This document shows, piece by piece, positions 29,201 to 36,612 of a DNA stretch of 64,000 bases (position 1 is the stretch's first letter; every line of letters starts with the position of its first letter). Below the pieces are notes generated by a model. That model did no database searches and was not told where the DNA came from. It saw only the letters and a program-made list of their open reading frames with translations. Source of the stretch: CAYOLL01 sp964404765 [NCBI: uncultured Gemmatimonadota bacterium] (GTDB lineage: Bacteria; 4572-55); assembly GCA_964404765.1 (NCBI GenBank), contig CAYOLL010000007.1, forward strand, positions 5,627 through 69,626, in the 5' to 3' direction. Both the position numbers and the translations under genes were made by a program.

Positions 29201-32200
29201 TGGGTCCGAGTCAAAGTAAAGGTAAAGTTGATGACTTCAAAATTCTCGATACTATGGGTAAACGTACCGACAAAACCGGAGATTTTGTTCCGAACATCCG
29301 TATACGCGCCGTTCTCCGTGCCGGTGCGATAGAACAACCGCACAAACGGATCCACAATCTGAGCCGATGGATTGTTGGCCGTGCCAACCAACTGCACCGT
29401 ATTGGCCGCGGCCAGACAGATCTGGTCTTCGCCAATAACATCGGTCACAGTGGATTGCGGGCCAAACAGACTGACATCAATCCAGGTGTTCATCGTCGTG
29501 GGGAAGTCCGAAGGCGGCGCGCCAATCGTCAAGAAAGCCGACTTGTTACCTGCACAGTCTTCATAGACCACGCCGAATTGATAACGGCCGCTGCCGGTAA
29601 TCGTCACATCCATCGGGAAGCTGATATCGCTTGTGCCCGAGAATAGCGCGCTATTGGCGGCGGTAGCCAAATCAATCGGATTGGTAATGTCGGTCAACAG
29701 TGTATACGGCGTCGTCGGCATTTGACCGACGGGACCATAACGCCAGTAGATATACATCTTGCCGCCGCCGTTGGTCGGATTGGCGCAATTGCCGGCCAAA
29801 GCAAACAAAGACGGCGCAAACGGGCTCGGGCATTCCGGTGTAAAATCAATCGCAACCTGGAATTGGGCCGATGCTGTGGACGTGACACGCGCATTCGTCA
29901 AATTAAACGCGCCCATATCCGTGCCATTGGCCGGAGCCGTGCTGTCTAAAACAATGATCAGTGTGTCCGGAAGGGCTTTATTGCAGGCCTTATCCGTCGC
30001 CGAAGCTACGACCACATAACGGCCATCACCCTGGCTGGTTGCGCCTGAATAGAAGAAGGATGTCGCCGTTTCGGTCGGACCCAGCGTGACAACAGTTTCA
30101 ATGCCGGTCGGGCCGGTTACGGTTAACGTGCGGCTGATCAAACCGGAAGAAGGCGCGACATCAAAAGCGTTAAAAGGAAATTCCCATGTCGCCTTTTTAC
30201 TCGTCATGTACATGCCGGTGCCGCCGCATGGATCAATCACGGCAAAAGTAGAAACCGGATCGGTCAGGGTTATGACCGGCTTGACTTCATCCAAAAACCA
30301 GTTCATCTGCGAAGAGCCGTCGGGATTTGCATCCGTGCCGACCCCGCCGGTTTGCGTTTGCGAGCCAACCGGTGTCCACACATCAAAAATCGTCGGTCGT
30401 GCGGAGTTACGTACCGCCACGCGGATGTTCTTATACCAGCCATCCGGCGCTTCCGTATAGGTTACAACATTGCCGGCGGCGTCGACAACCTGGCCGCTGG
30501 CGATCAAATCGTTCAGATCAAAGGAAACTTCGATTTGGGTCGCAGGATTTGTGGGAAAAATATAGCTGGAATCGGCATTGAGGTAAAACCACTTCAACGT
30601 CGTAGCGGCAAACGTCGGCGCACCTTGCAGCGCAGACGGCAAAACCGTTCCAGCCGGGCCACCGGCAGCGCTGGTGCGCGGATTACCGACAAGAAAAGCA
30701 ATTTGATCCACCGGCCCGCTGAAATTAGGCGGAGCACAGGTAATGGCAAAACGACCACCCAGCAGCTCTTCATTAAGCGGATCAATGCCGGCCACGCCGG
30801 AATTACCGCCTGCCGAATAACCGTCCGTGCGCACTGTGGTGCAGCCGGTTAAGTCAAATAATTCCCAGCCGGATAAAACCGGAACATGGGGCGAGTACAA
30901 ATAATTTGGCACCAGGTTGGGCGGCGTATTGACGGCCACCAAACCGCCGGACAAGGCAACAACGTCATAGTTTTCATCTAAGTTGCCGGAAGAAGCGTCT
31001 TCGTTGCCGGCTTCCACAGACGATGGCATTTCGCACGAAGTCGAACAATTGCCCCAATCCACCGCCGCATCCACATAAGCCGCCGTACCGCAGCCGCTCT
31101 TGGAAGTCACCAAAGCGCCAATTCCGTAATGACCCGGGTTTTCCGAGCCATCCGGCGTATACGCAAACCAAATAAAGGTCTGTTCGGGATTGGTCGAGCT
31201 GACCGGCGCGACAGCAATATTTTCCGGCGAACCATAACCGTAAAAATCCCAATAAAAATATTGCTTGGATGTAGACTTGTTGCAGGCCAGCGATTGTTCG
31301 TTGTCCATCACCACAAAACTCTTTGGATTGTTGGTGACATCCGCATCCCTGAACAAACCAAATAATTCTTCGGCATCGCAATCATTATCCGTCCATAAAT
31401 CCAGGCAATTGGTAATGCCGGTCGGGGTGGTAGCTTGAAAATCCGTCGGCAAAATCGCTCGGAAGCCGATATAGACGGTTTGTCCAATCTGCATCTGTAC
31501 CGCGCCGGGTGAAGCCGGTTCGGTAATCACCACATTCGGATCGGTCGTGCTAACCAAAACTTCCGTCACGCGCTGGCTGGCAAAATCCAAATAAAAGAGT
31601 TCGCCGGTCAGGCCCGTGCCGACAACCGCGGAAGGTTCTACAAACTTTTGGGTCAGCGGATTGCCGAATAAGTCTCGCGCCGATGGCACCACCAAAACAT
31701 CACTGGTCGGCGGCACTAACGCCGTCGCCCAACCCCAGGTGGCAGTTTCCGGCAAAATGAGTGTTGAATATTTGACTAATTGCGGAAAAGCCACAGTTGG
31801 CGTCAAAGTAAAAGGATTGGTCAAAGCATCGTTTAAACCAACACCGCTGGACGCATAGACAATTTGCAATTCGCCGTTGGTCGCGCCGCCGGTGGGAAAA
31901 GCGATACCGTTCGTGGCGTTATTGGTCATGTTATAACCCGCGCCAAACGTCAGAACGTTCGTTGGGTCAAAACCGCCTTGCAGAATTTCATACGGATATA
32001 CCGCAGCTTGATTGGCCGCGGCGTCCAATTGCCAGGTATATTCCCAGGCGGTCGGGGTGGTGATGTGGGGGCTAAAACCGGCTTCGCTGTTATTCGGCAG
32101 TGCGCTGGTACAAATCGAATTGCCCAGTGGTGAAGCTGCAAAGCCGTATTCCCAGCCGCCGTCGCCCACGCCGTTTAAATCAGCGTCGTGATCGTTGTCA

Positions 32201-34098
32201 TCAATGTTGTTCTTGTTATGCGGAGAAATTGTGCCGCCTTCGCCGTCCACAGTAAAGGTAACGGTAAATGGTCTCGTCAAGGGACAACCGGCAATCTGAA
32301 TAAATGGGCCGGTAACCGGGTTAACCGGGTACCGCAAAGTCAAATTGCCAAAATTCGTGCCAAGCGCGACCAAATCCGCCGGTGTCGCCGTATAGCGCAG
32401 CACGGCTATACCGGGCATAATGATGGGCAAGACTTCTAACCGCCCGGGCGCTCCGGCCACATAACCCAGACCAATCAAGTTATCTCCGGGCAAAAACGGG
32501 GTAACACCATCGGCACGGAAAAACATGGGCAGAGCTAGGGGCACTCCATCCCCATCCGCATCCGCATCCTCAATTAAAATGTAAAAAGTCTGGCTGTTCA
32601 AAACCCTATTCGGAGCGCCGCAAGCCGCGGCATCCAATGTGCCGGGAGTCAAAGCGTTCCATGGATCAACACACGGATCGGCATTCATCCATGTGTAGGA
32701 TGGCACATTGGCCATGCTGCGCGGAATGGCTAACGCTCCCACCGTGCGGTCGGGATAAGGCCCGGTACCGTCGCCGGTCGGCGATGACACGGCGTTAATA
32801 TCCAACGCGCCGAGATCGCGTGTACCATCAAACGGGAATAACAACGCCAGCGGACGGATGCTTGGCGTCGCAAAAATCATGTTGATTTGATCGCGCAAAG
32901 CCGGAGCCGGCGGAAAAGCAGCGTCGCCGCCCCAATCAATAACAATATCACCGTTGGCAAAATATGGCCCCGTGCCGTCCGGGCCGCCCAAACCGTCAAA
33001 AGTAATAATGTTACCGCAACTATCAGCCACCTGAAAAGTTACACTATACGATCCGGATACACCTCCGCCAAAAGATAGGGGCGTCACTACCGCATTAAAG
33101 ATGTGCGATGGCGCGAGGCCCGGCCCGCCCACGCCGGCGCCCACATAAGTTGTGGTGACCGGTATTCCGCCAACTAAAAAAGTTCCGGTCACCGTATTAA
33201 TGCCGGAGGCTAAAATTTCCGGTGCCGGAGCTGCCAAAGGAATGACGGGCGCCGGGCTATTAGGATCATAGACATCAATAGCAAACGTTAAAGTATCGGT
33301 ACAACTCAGCGGCCGCCAGGTCTGCGCCGGATCGGTCGCGGTCGGTCCACCACCCGCCGCTGCACTATAGGTAGCTGCGCTGGGGGTAACCGTCGCCGCA
33401 GCCGGCGCGACCAACTTGGGTTCAATAGAATCATATAAAAACCAGTTTGCCGTTGTATAAGCCAGGTCATTTACACCGGCCAAGCCCACGGCATTATGCG
33501 CCACGTATGTTTCATCAAAAATAACGCCGTTCAGCTTGCCCAGAACCAAATATAAATCCATTCCATTAGCCGGAAACGGGGTAACAGCATCTTCATTGCC
33601 CCAAGTTTCCGGAAAACGGTGAGCCGCTACCTGATCCAAATCATTAAAGTTTGGTCCGGTTAAATCCGTCAGCGTGTTGATGCGCCAACGGTAGCGGAAA
33701 CCGCCGGTAACCGGAACTTCGATTTCCGTGTAACGCGCAAACGGCACCAATGTGGGTCGCTGACCCGCCACATCATATTCATCATAGATGTCAAAAAAGA
33801 TGTACGGAACCATTGTCCCGCTGTCAAAAATTTGGGATACAGGTTGAGTTGTTATCAAGGTAAACGTCAAAATGTGACGGCCGGCATTTTCACCGCCAGT
33901 TACATCACTCGGAGCAATGCGAATCGTTGTTGCACCATTGGCGGTAATGGCGCCGCCGCTGATAATATTTGTAGTCGTAGCCGTCACTGCGCTTCGCACT
34001 TGCAGCGTGTTGACTGCCACAGGTGCGGCCAAAGCCGAACCTGTATGCAGCGCCATAAGCAGCAGCACCGGCAGCATACAAAATTTGCGGAACCTCAT
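23242..34098 (-). CDS. Giant 2: secreted multidomain Ig-like repeat protein with FlgD-like sorting tail
   Basis: 3618 aa. Strong ribosome site AAAGGAGG before ATG 34098. Signal peptide MRFRKFCMLPVLLLMALHTG...ALA. The N-terminal two fifths contain unrecognised beta-rich domains. About 1400-2810 is a series of Ig-like domains marked by phrases such as DxTAPTV, AxDxxGN and FDxCGN; from about 2226 three long units of roughly 190 residues repeat almost in register. Then follow a GDEVGAFDG module (about 3076-3184), a region with two NTIGN repeats (about 3185-3390), a second GDEIGVFDG module (about 3392-3509) and the tail (about 3526-3618; LYQNYPNPFNPATHI, PSGVYLYAL). It is exported and probably anchored or released by a type IX-like route. 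Shared modules link it to giant 1 and the dockerin gene. It may be adhesive or structural; no enzyme motif was seen. Confidence 0.88.
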   Translation of the reverse strand: MRFRKFCMLPVLLLMALHTGSALAAPVAVNTLQVRSAVTATTTNIISGGAITANGATTIRIAPSDVTGGENAGRHILTFTLITTQPVSQIFDSGTMVPYIFFDIYDEYDVAGQRPTLVPFARYTEIEVPVTGGFRYRWRINTLTDLTGPNFNDLDQVAAHRFPETWGNEDAVTPFPANGMDLYLVLGKLNGVIFDETYVAHNAVGLAGVNDLAYTTANWFLYDSIEPKLVAPAAATVTPSAATYSAAAGGGPTATDPAQTWRPLSCTDTLTFAIDVYDPNSPAPVIPLAAPAPEILASGINTVTGTFLVGGIPVTTTYVGAGVGGPGLAPSHIFNAVVTPLSFGGGVSGSYSVTFQVADSCGNIITFDGLGGPDGTGPYFANGDIVIDWGGDAAFPPAPALRDQINMIFATPSIRPLALLFPFDGTRDLGALDINAVSSPTGDGTGPYPDRTVGALAIPRSMANVPSYTWMNADPCVDPWNALTPGTLDAAACGAPNRVLNSQTFYILIEDADADGDGVPLALPMFFRADGVTPFLPGDNLIGLGYVAGAPGRLEVLPIIMPGIAVLRYTATPADLVALGTNFGNLTLRYPVNPVTGPFIQIAGCPLTRPFTVTFTVDGEGGTISPHNKNNIDDNDHDADLNGVGDGGWEYGFAASPLGNSICTSALPNNSEAGFSPHITTPTAWEYTWQLDAAANQAAVYPYEILQGGFDPTNVLTFGAGYNMTNNATNGIAFPTGGATNGELQIVYASSGVGLNDALTNPFTLTPTVAFPQLVKYSTLILPETATWGWATALVPPTSDVLVVPSARDLFGNPLTQKFVEPSAVVGTGLTGELFYLDFASQRVTEVLVSTTDPNVVITEPASPGAVQMQIGQTVYIGFRAILPTDFQATTPTGITNCLDLWTDNDCDAEELFGLFRDADVTNNPKSFVVMDNEQSLACNKSTSKQYFYWDFYGYGSPENIAVAPVSSTNPEQTFIWFAYTPDGSENPGHYGIGALVTSKSGCGTAAYVDAAVDWGNCSTSCEMPSSVEAGNEDASSGNLDENYDVVALSGGLVAVNTPPNLVPNYLYSPHVPVLSGWELFDLTGCTTVRTDGYSAGGNSGVAGIDPLNEELLGGRFAITCAPPNFSGPVDQIAFLVGNPRTSAAGGPAGTVLPSALQGAPTFAATTLKWFYLNADSSYIFPTNPATQIEVSFDLNDLIASGQVVDAAGNVVTYTEAPDGWYKNIRVAVRNSARPTIFDVWTPVGSQTQTGGVGTDANPDGSSQMNWFLDEVKPVITLTDPVSTFAVIDPCGGTGMYMTSKKATWEFPFNAFDVAPSSGLISRTLTVTGPTGIETVVTLGPTETATSFFYSGATSQGDGRYVVVASATDKACNKALPDTLIIVLDSTAPANGTDMGAFNLTNARVTSTASAQFQVAIDFTPECPSPFAPSLFALAGNCANPTNGGGKMYIYWRYGPVGQMPTTPYTLLTDITNPIDLATAANSALFSGTSDISFPMDVTITGSGRYQFGVVYEDCAGNKSAFLTIGAPPSDFPTTMNTWIDVSLFGPQSTVTDVIGEDQICLAAANTVQLVGTANNPSAQIVDPFVRLFYRTGTENGAYTDVRNKISGFVGTFTHSIENFEVINFTFTLTRTQLQTLAGTTNPTMIYFVTNAYGTANASEFVISSNALTSTLSDAAVPVAANPAQVFTTVDLIAPTPAITNAATTLLNYTVTVNSIFDVSKAELWVKPPNTTSATLAMTDYFPDGVGSTVADNFNYEFVFIADGTYWFYLQAYVECGLASGFKDSVSVCLDRKVPTPTLALAIPSPTGIANIANPLVNITLTQNPNDPTPACGATAPIIYVKVPGAATYTTFTGATLAYTATVSGTYSVYGQVTDAAGNVGQTAVQTFVADLDAPSLTWSRLADGNSLNDCYPPSTGYSNDILVKATVTTTALDARTVLFGGDVLTSFSYNFVSGAAYDVYLSNTPNVPSIDRSKTVTATLIDNAGNVSAPISYTIALDTTPPDYRLVQPNPSATSASSIVLAITDNTVNGGEANPYAQQIWYQQPGSNWKALPDLLIPPATSVIFTPPNGEGTYYLAVRGIDLAGNCGPAPTTPQVTVIYDQTPPVSTILNGQTARNDKEFEIAADPIDCTTGSLTVNVSYSDMGTDSFGNPINGSGVVLIQLYQIANGGAPTIVATRQINPPSVGQGLVSLTYTPTVQGAITLFSKATDLAGNVEAVDDSIHFFRDTTKPVVTSNLAVISPLNELRIVATATVTDTYGLDHVDWYINTAKVLTETVSGTNVTFNFEYSNLTQGGTYTVKMDAFDHCGNVVTSQATVKIDVLAPVSAITTQVADCPSAPLVLTVSYQDDVIGVSSIQLLESINGANPTLVTTRTLTPASLGPSSVTFSYTPSAQGKIALYTAAKDVYNNLELALTPDVSFIYDATAPTVSAGVTITSTAVQSQIRATAQAADNVGLARAEWSVNGILVATQQLNAQTSAPLNLAHDVSQDGLYTVSLRVFDQCNRSVTATPASITIALPGPASTIQSTVGNCPATPINLNVQYSDGRTGVTLVRLWQSVNGAAATNVLTNAFSANKGPAVTSFSYTPTAQGTVALYTTAENATGGVEAVKSPTVTFLYDTTAPTVNSGVTVTSNSKSLILTATGSATDANGLTSAVWLLNNAPVDTIPLTGNSAAASLNYTLAQGGIYVVGLQFYDRCGNMSSATVATAKVDVLAPTSKILTNIASCPTPPITLTVQYADDVCGVTRVDLYESINGGAGQAVLFNVFTPSNLGPSTTTFQYTPSGNGTITLYTIAQDANGNVEVPLPINNKVFTYGGSAPVVSWSGFLNVDTAPNPDKANADTIRVTYAVTGSPLASVSLHYRYHTSATTSFGNWTLYSTVNNPTTNWVAFDMDTAQGEGVYQFQFTGTDGCGRTSALNSGTASGDLQFEFMPPVDYSGNLIVSNANGSSQVALTFGTAPGATNAMDAQYDELAPNPTTGAVYGHFLTQGSRLRVDYRPTNQTVTVWELYFDAPTNQKPVVLSWTFGGTLGSDGVWLQDVTGTIINVDMRDQTSFVVPNGYTHLRIIQSSTHFPYVETGLPYSIVFTKIDIDGQTIVSGDEVGAFDGTLGVGAGEFEGTFNFHVTAWEADPEHELPGFTKGHSMIFKVWDESEQSIANCIPHYSQGDGGFGFDPFSVLALECTHNCDVAIPIKNNQFNLISFNIDPINPNVATVFSGLQNLEIVQNCDGRAYIPAFNINTIGNVALGDAYLVYAAGAPGSTQLLYGIGTCLDELPEQALTIVPGLWNCIGYLCQEAHPITSAMGDIANSVEIVKTSSGQVWIPRLNVNTIGNMQPGVGYWVLLRSTVTNPITFSYDCVGAAARAAEAIPAAAVSKSSKRSDDETSLSGFKRDSKPHFKVTATGQPYHVLISGLDESSLVLRKGDEIGVFDGEKCVGTSRFTYHYPLVITTWREVSDHMVQLPGFTPGNTISFRVWHSDLEIKLDANFEGGAGRFDEGGFAVAVLKGSEIPETGEVAIGMGQGEQFLQTALYQNYPNPFNPATHIAFTLAKDSRVSLFIYDASGRLVKEIVNSSLNRGYYDYIWNGDDHDGAAVPSGVYLYALKTDDHEELRRMVLLK

Positions 34099-34163
34099 AG
34101 AGTTCCTCCTTTCCAGAAGTGTTTAAAGCATAAACGATGGTAAAGCACTAACGCGATACTCAT
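34095..34163 (-). CDS. Leader ORF 2 (22 aa), coupled to giant 2
   Basis: ATG 34163 is preceded by AAGGAG at seven bases. The peptide is MSIALVLYHRLCFKHFWKGG..., ending at a TGA that overlaps the giant 2 start as ATGA. Its start overlaps the stop of leader ORF 1 as ATGA. The giant 2 ribosome site lies inside this ORF, so translating it would affect giant 2 initiation. No homology is recognised. Confidence 0.4.
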   Translation of the reverse strand: MSIALVLYHRLCFKHFWKGGTL

Positions 34164-34240
34164 GAGACATCTCCTTTCCTAGAGAGATCAGGTAAAAAAA
34201 ACGGTGGTGAAAACGCACAAGCAGAATAGACTGAACACAT
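34160..34240 (-). CDS. Leader ORF 1 (26 aa), coupled to leader ORF 2
   Basis: ATG 34240 has GGAGG nine bases upstream. The peptide starts MCSVYSACAFSPPFFLP and contains a run of eight T in its mRNA. Its TGA overlaps the ATG of leader ORF 2. Function unknown; a regulatory leader is inferred from the chain of overlaps only. Confidence 0.4.
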   Translation of the reverse strand: MCSVYSACAFSPPFFLPDLSRKGDVS

Positions 34241-34327
34241 ACGCAACTTCCTCCAATTTAATGCTCTCGCCCAATGCGATTTGAAATTTGCCCTTTTCAG
34301 GCTGGAATTCGGTGTGTATATTAAGAG

Positions 34328-34344
34328 TGCATACTTTATGCCAA
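34328..34344 (-). promoter_or_regulatory. Candidate sigma-54 promoter upstream of giant 2
   Basis: The minus strand reads TTGGCAT, four bases, then TATGCA. GG and GC are exactly 10 bases apart as required for a -24/-12 promoter. Transcription would start near 34318, giving a leader of about 220 bases that carries both leader ORFs. The rest of the 441-base divergent gap shows no other gene. Confidence 0.4.
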
Positions 34345-34539
34345 ATTAGTTGAAAGCGGAACTCGCTGTAAATTCAGCCTTTAGCATTTTTGAGTATTTT
34401 GCCGGAGATTGGAAAAATGGACAGTCTTCCTTTTTTCGGAATAAAATGCTGTCGTCAACGATCCGTTTTCAGCGCTAAACGGTTGATAATCGCTCGCAGA
34501 AAACAGAAAGATCGTAACTGAAAACTAAAAGGAGCCTAT

Positions 34540-35145
34540 ATGAAAACTATGATGCAAATCTTATGCCTGTACAGCCTCCTTCAGCTCGGCACAGCAGAAG
34601 CCCAACCATGCTTTAGCGCCCGAGCCACGGGTTTGTCATACGTCGTCGTCATTACATCTGTGACAATAGACGGGCAAGCCCTAAAAAACGGTGACGAAAT
34701 CGGCGTGTTTGACGGAAATATAGGCGTAGGCAGCGCGGCTTACTCCGGCGGCGGCAATCTGCTTATCAACGCCTGGCAAGGCGATCCGGCGCAATTAATC
34801 CCCGGTTTTGTGCCGGGCCATCCGATTCTATTTAAAGTATGTGATCGAAACAGCGGTGGATTCTTTGTGGCCACAGCCATATTTAGCGCGGGTAATGGGA
34901 CGTTCGGCAGCGGGTCATTTACCGCGGCCGGCCTGACGGTTTTGACCAATGGACGCAAGCCGGGCGATGTGCGGACAGATGGGGTTATTGACACATTAGA
35001 CGTAGATATGCTGTTGCGCCATTTACTGAAAATGACGCCCGATCTCGATGAAAATGAAAAGCGGAATGCCGATATGAATGCCGATGGACAAATCGATATG
35101 CAGGATTTATTGCGATTGGTAGCGTTTGTGTATCGTCAGGAGTAG
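34540..35145 (+). CDS. Secreted dockerin protein with GDEIgvFDG module
   Basis: 201 aa. Signal peptide (residues 1-21), then one GDEIGVFDG module (about 25-135: YVVVITSVTIDGQAL, NGDEIGVFDG, PGFVPGHPILFKVCD) like those in giants 1 and 2. The C-terminus (about 140-201) has two dockerin-type Ca-binding repeats, GDVRTDGVIDTLDVDMLLR and ADMNADGQIDMQDLLRLV. Ribosome site AAAGGAG at the right distance. It is transcribed away from giant 2. Dockerins dock onto cohesin domains in cellulosome-like complexes, but in many phyla they occur without known cohesins. No cohesin was recognised in the giants, so the docking partner is open. Confidence 0.8.
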   Translation: MKTMMQILCLYSLLQLGTAEAQPCFSARATGLSYVVVITSVTIDGQALKNGDEIGVFDGNIGVGSAAYSGGGNLLINAWQGDPAQLIPGFVPGHPILFKVCDRNSGGFFVATAIFSAGNGTFGSGSFTAAGLTVLTNGRKPGDVRTDGVIDTLDVDMLLRHLLKMTPDLDENEKRNADMNADGQIDMQDLLRLVAFVYRQE

Positions 35146-35221
35146 AGCGGAGTGCTAAACCGACCGGAATTCCGGGATTCGGACGGGTTTCCAATTGAGC
35201 GGAGGCGGGTGAGACGTGTGG

Positions 35222-35254
35222 AGAAATGACATTTCTTGAAGAAATGTCATTTCT
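35222..35254. repeat. 33-bp near-perfect palindrome between convergent genes
   Basis: Two 16-base arms, AGAAATGACATTTCTT and its exact complement, separated by one G. It lies between the dockerin gene and the convergent Uma2 gene. It may act as a bidirectional 3' hairpin, although no T-run follows. Confidence 0.65.
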
Positions 35255-35265
35255 GAGGGCATGAT

Positions 35266-35730
35266 TTAGAAGATTTCATCCAACCGGACGCTGATGTCAA
35301 GCGCCGGGTCCTTAACCTCGCCTGACGAAAAAACATACGGCTTCATGTCGGGGCCGTATACGGTAATAATGCCGATGGCGATCTGCACCAACCAGCAAGA
35401 TTTAACGCCGTCTTTAAAGTAGTCCTTAAACCGTTGCACCGTATCATAATCGCTCTGACTCGGCGACACAATTTCAACAATCAACAACGGCGGCTCGGTC
35501 ATTTTAATTTCATCGCTGCTTAAATCAAAAGGAAGTTTGGCGTAAATGCAAATATCCGGCGTGGCTTCGCGACCGGGCAGCTTGAGCGAAAGTTCGCTGA
35601 GAACCGTGTACTTACTTCGGTAGGCCAATAATGCCCCGGCTAAATTAGATTGGACAATCGCATGATTTTTGCTCGGCATAGGCTTTCCCCTTTCAATTTC
35701 ATAAGGCGTCCAAAGTTCGGATGTGTTCAT
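35266..35730 (-). CDS. Uma2-family (DUF820) PD-(D/E)XK nuclease-like protein
   Basis: 154 aa, usual size for the family (about 150-200). Typical marks are ATPDICIY (the catalytic Asp) and LLIVEIVSPSQSDYDTVQRFKDYFKDG (the second acidic residue, followed by the substrate-facing helix), then CWLV. AGGAG precedes ATG 35730. Uma2 proteins are very common in cyanobacteria and FCB-related genomes and are often suspected to be mobile or defensive, but no biological role has been settled. It stands alone, convergent to the dockerin gene. Confidence 0.85.
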   Translation of the reverse strand: MNTSELWTPYEIERGKPMPSKNHAIVQSNLAGALLAYRSKYTVLSELSLKLPGREATPDICIYAKLPFDLSSDEIKMTEPPLLIVEIVSPSQSDYDTVQRFKDYFKDGVKSCWLVQIAIGIITVYGPDMKPYVFSSGEVKDPALDISVRLDEIF

Positions 35731-35893
35731 AATATGCTCCTGACGCGGTCAAACCGCAGTTGAATGCTTAAATTCTCGTAGCCAAAACCCGATGGGTGTC
35801 CAAAACCGATCCGGTTGCTTTCAATATACATCATCTAAATTTACATTTCAATCCTTTACTTTTTGACCGGCTCATTCGGTCGGACTTAAAACA

Positions 35894-36502
35894 GTGCTAC
35901 CTCTCCAAAACGCGGAACAATTAGACGCCACAATTAAAGCCATTCGCCGGCGCTTTCCAAAACACACGGCGCCATTGGCCGATTATCGTCCGGCCGCCGT
36001 GCTGATCCCCTTTTTCTTTAAAGACGACCGGGCCCAAGTGCTTTTCACCAAGCGCTCGCAGCAAGTCCGCCATCACAAAGGCCAAATCTCCTTCCCCGGC
36101 GGAACGCTGGATGACGAAGACACAGACTTGCGCGCCGCCGCCCTGCGCGAGACCGAAGAGGAAATCGGCGTCAAAACCGATGACATTCACATCATCGCCG
36201 AAATTGACGAAATGGTTACTCCGACCAAATTCCACATCACGCCTTTTGTCGGCACGATTCCATATCCCTATACCTTTCAAATCAACCCGGCCGAAATCGA
36301 CGAGTTGATCGAGATCCCGCTATCGCATCTGCTGGATCCGGTCAACCATCGCACCTATGAGCGCCCGCTGCCGATTGATCCTAAGCGCATTGTCACCGTC
36401 CATTCCTATCAATACGGCCCGCATGAAGTCTGGGGCATTACCGGCCATATTCTGCATAACCTAATCAGTAAAATGCAGCAGCTTACCCTGGAGACATTGT
36501 GA
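35894..36502 (+). CDS. Nudix hydrolase, CoA pyrophosphatase type
   Basis: 202 aa from GTG 35894, with no clear ribosome site. The Nudix box reads GGTLDDEDTDLRAAALRE followed by TEEEIGV, matching Gx5Ex7REUxEExGU. Just upstream the phrase TKRSQQVRHHKGQISFPGG is the NuCoA motif typical of NudL / peroxisomal NUDT7 enzymes that cleave CoA to phosphopantetheine and 3',5'-ADP. Length fits the family (about 190-220 aa). The gene is alone in its direction, with a promoter for the next gene starting 54 bases after it. Confidence 0.85.
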   Translation: MLPLQNAEQLDATIKAIRRRFPKHTAPLADYRPAAVLIPFFFKDDRAQVLFTKRSQQVRHHKGQISFPGGTLDDEDTDLRAAALRETEEEIGVKTDDIHIIAEIDEMVTPTKFHITPFVGTIPYPYTFQINPAEIDELIEIPLSHLLDPVNHRTYERPLPIDPKRIVTVHSYQYGPHEVWGITGHILHNLISKMQQLTLETL

Positions 36503-36555
36503 AAAAGCAAGCATCGCTATGACGAGTCTTGAACTTTTCAAACGCAACGAACATA

Positions 36556-36584
36556 TTGACAGACAACCGCTAAATTCATATATT
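36556..36584 (+). promoter_or_regulatory. Sigma-70-type promoter of the ABC permease gene
   Basis: TTGACA (36556-36561), 17-base spacer, TATATT (36579-36584). Transcription would begin near 36591, which supports ATG 36613 rather than ATG 36598 as the start of the next gene. Confidence 0.6.
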
Positions 36585-36612
36585 AACCATACCTTTAATG
36601 ATAGGTAAAAGC

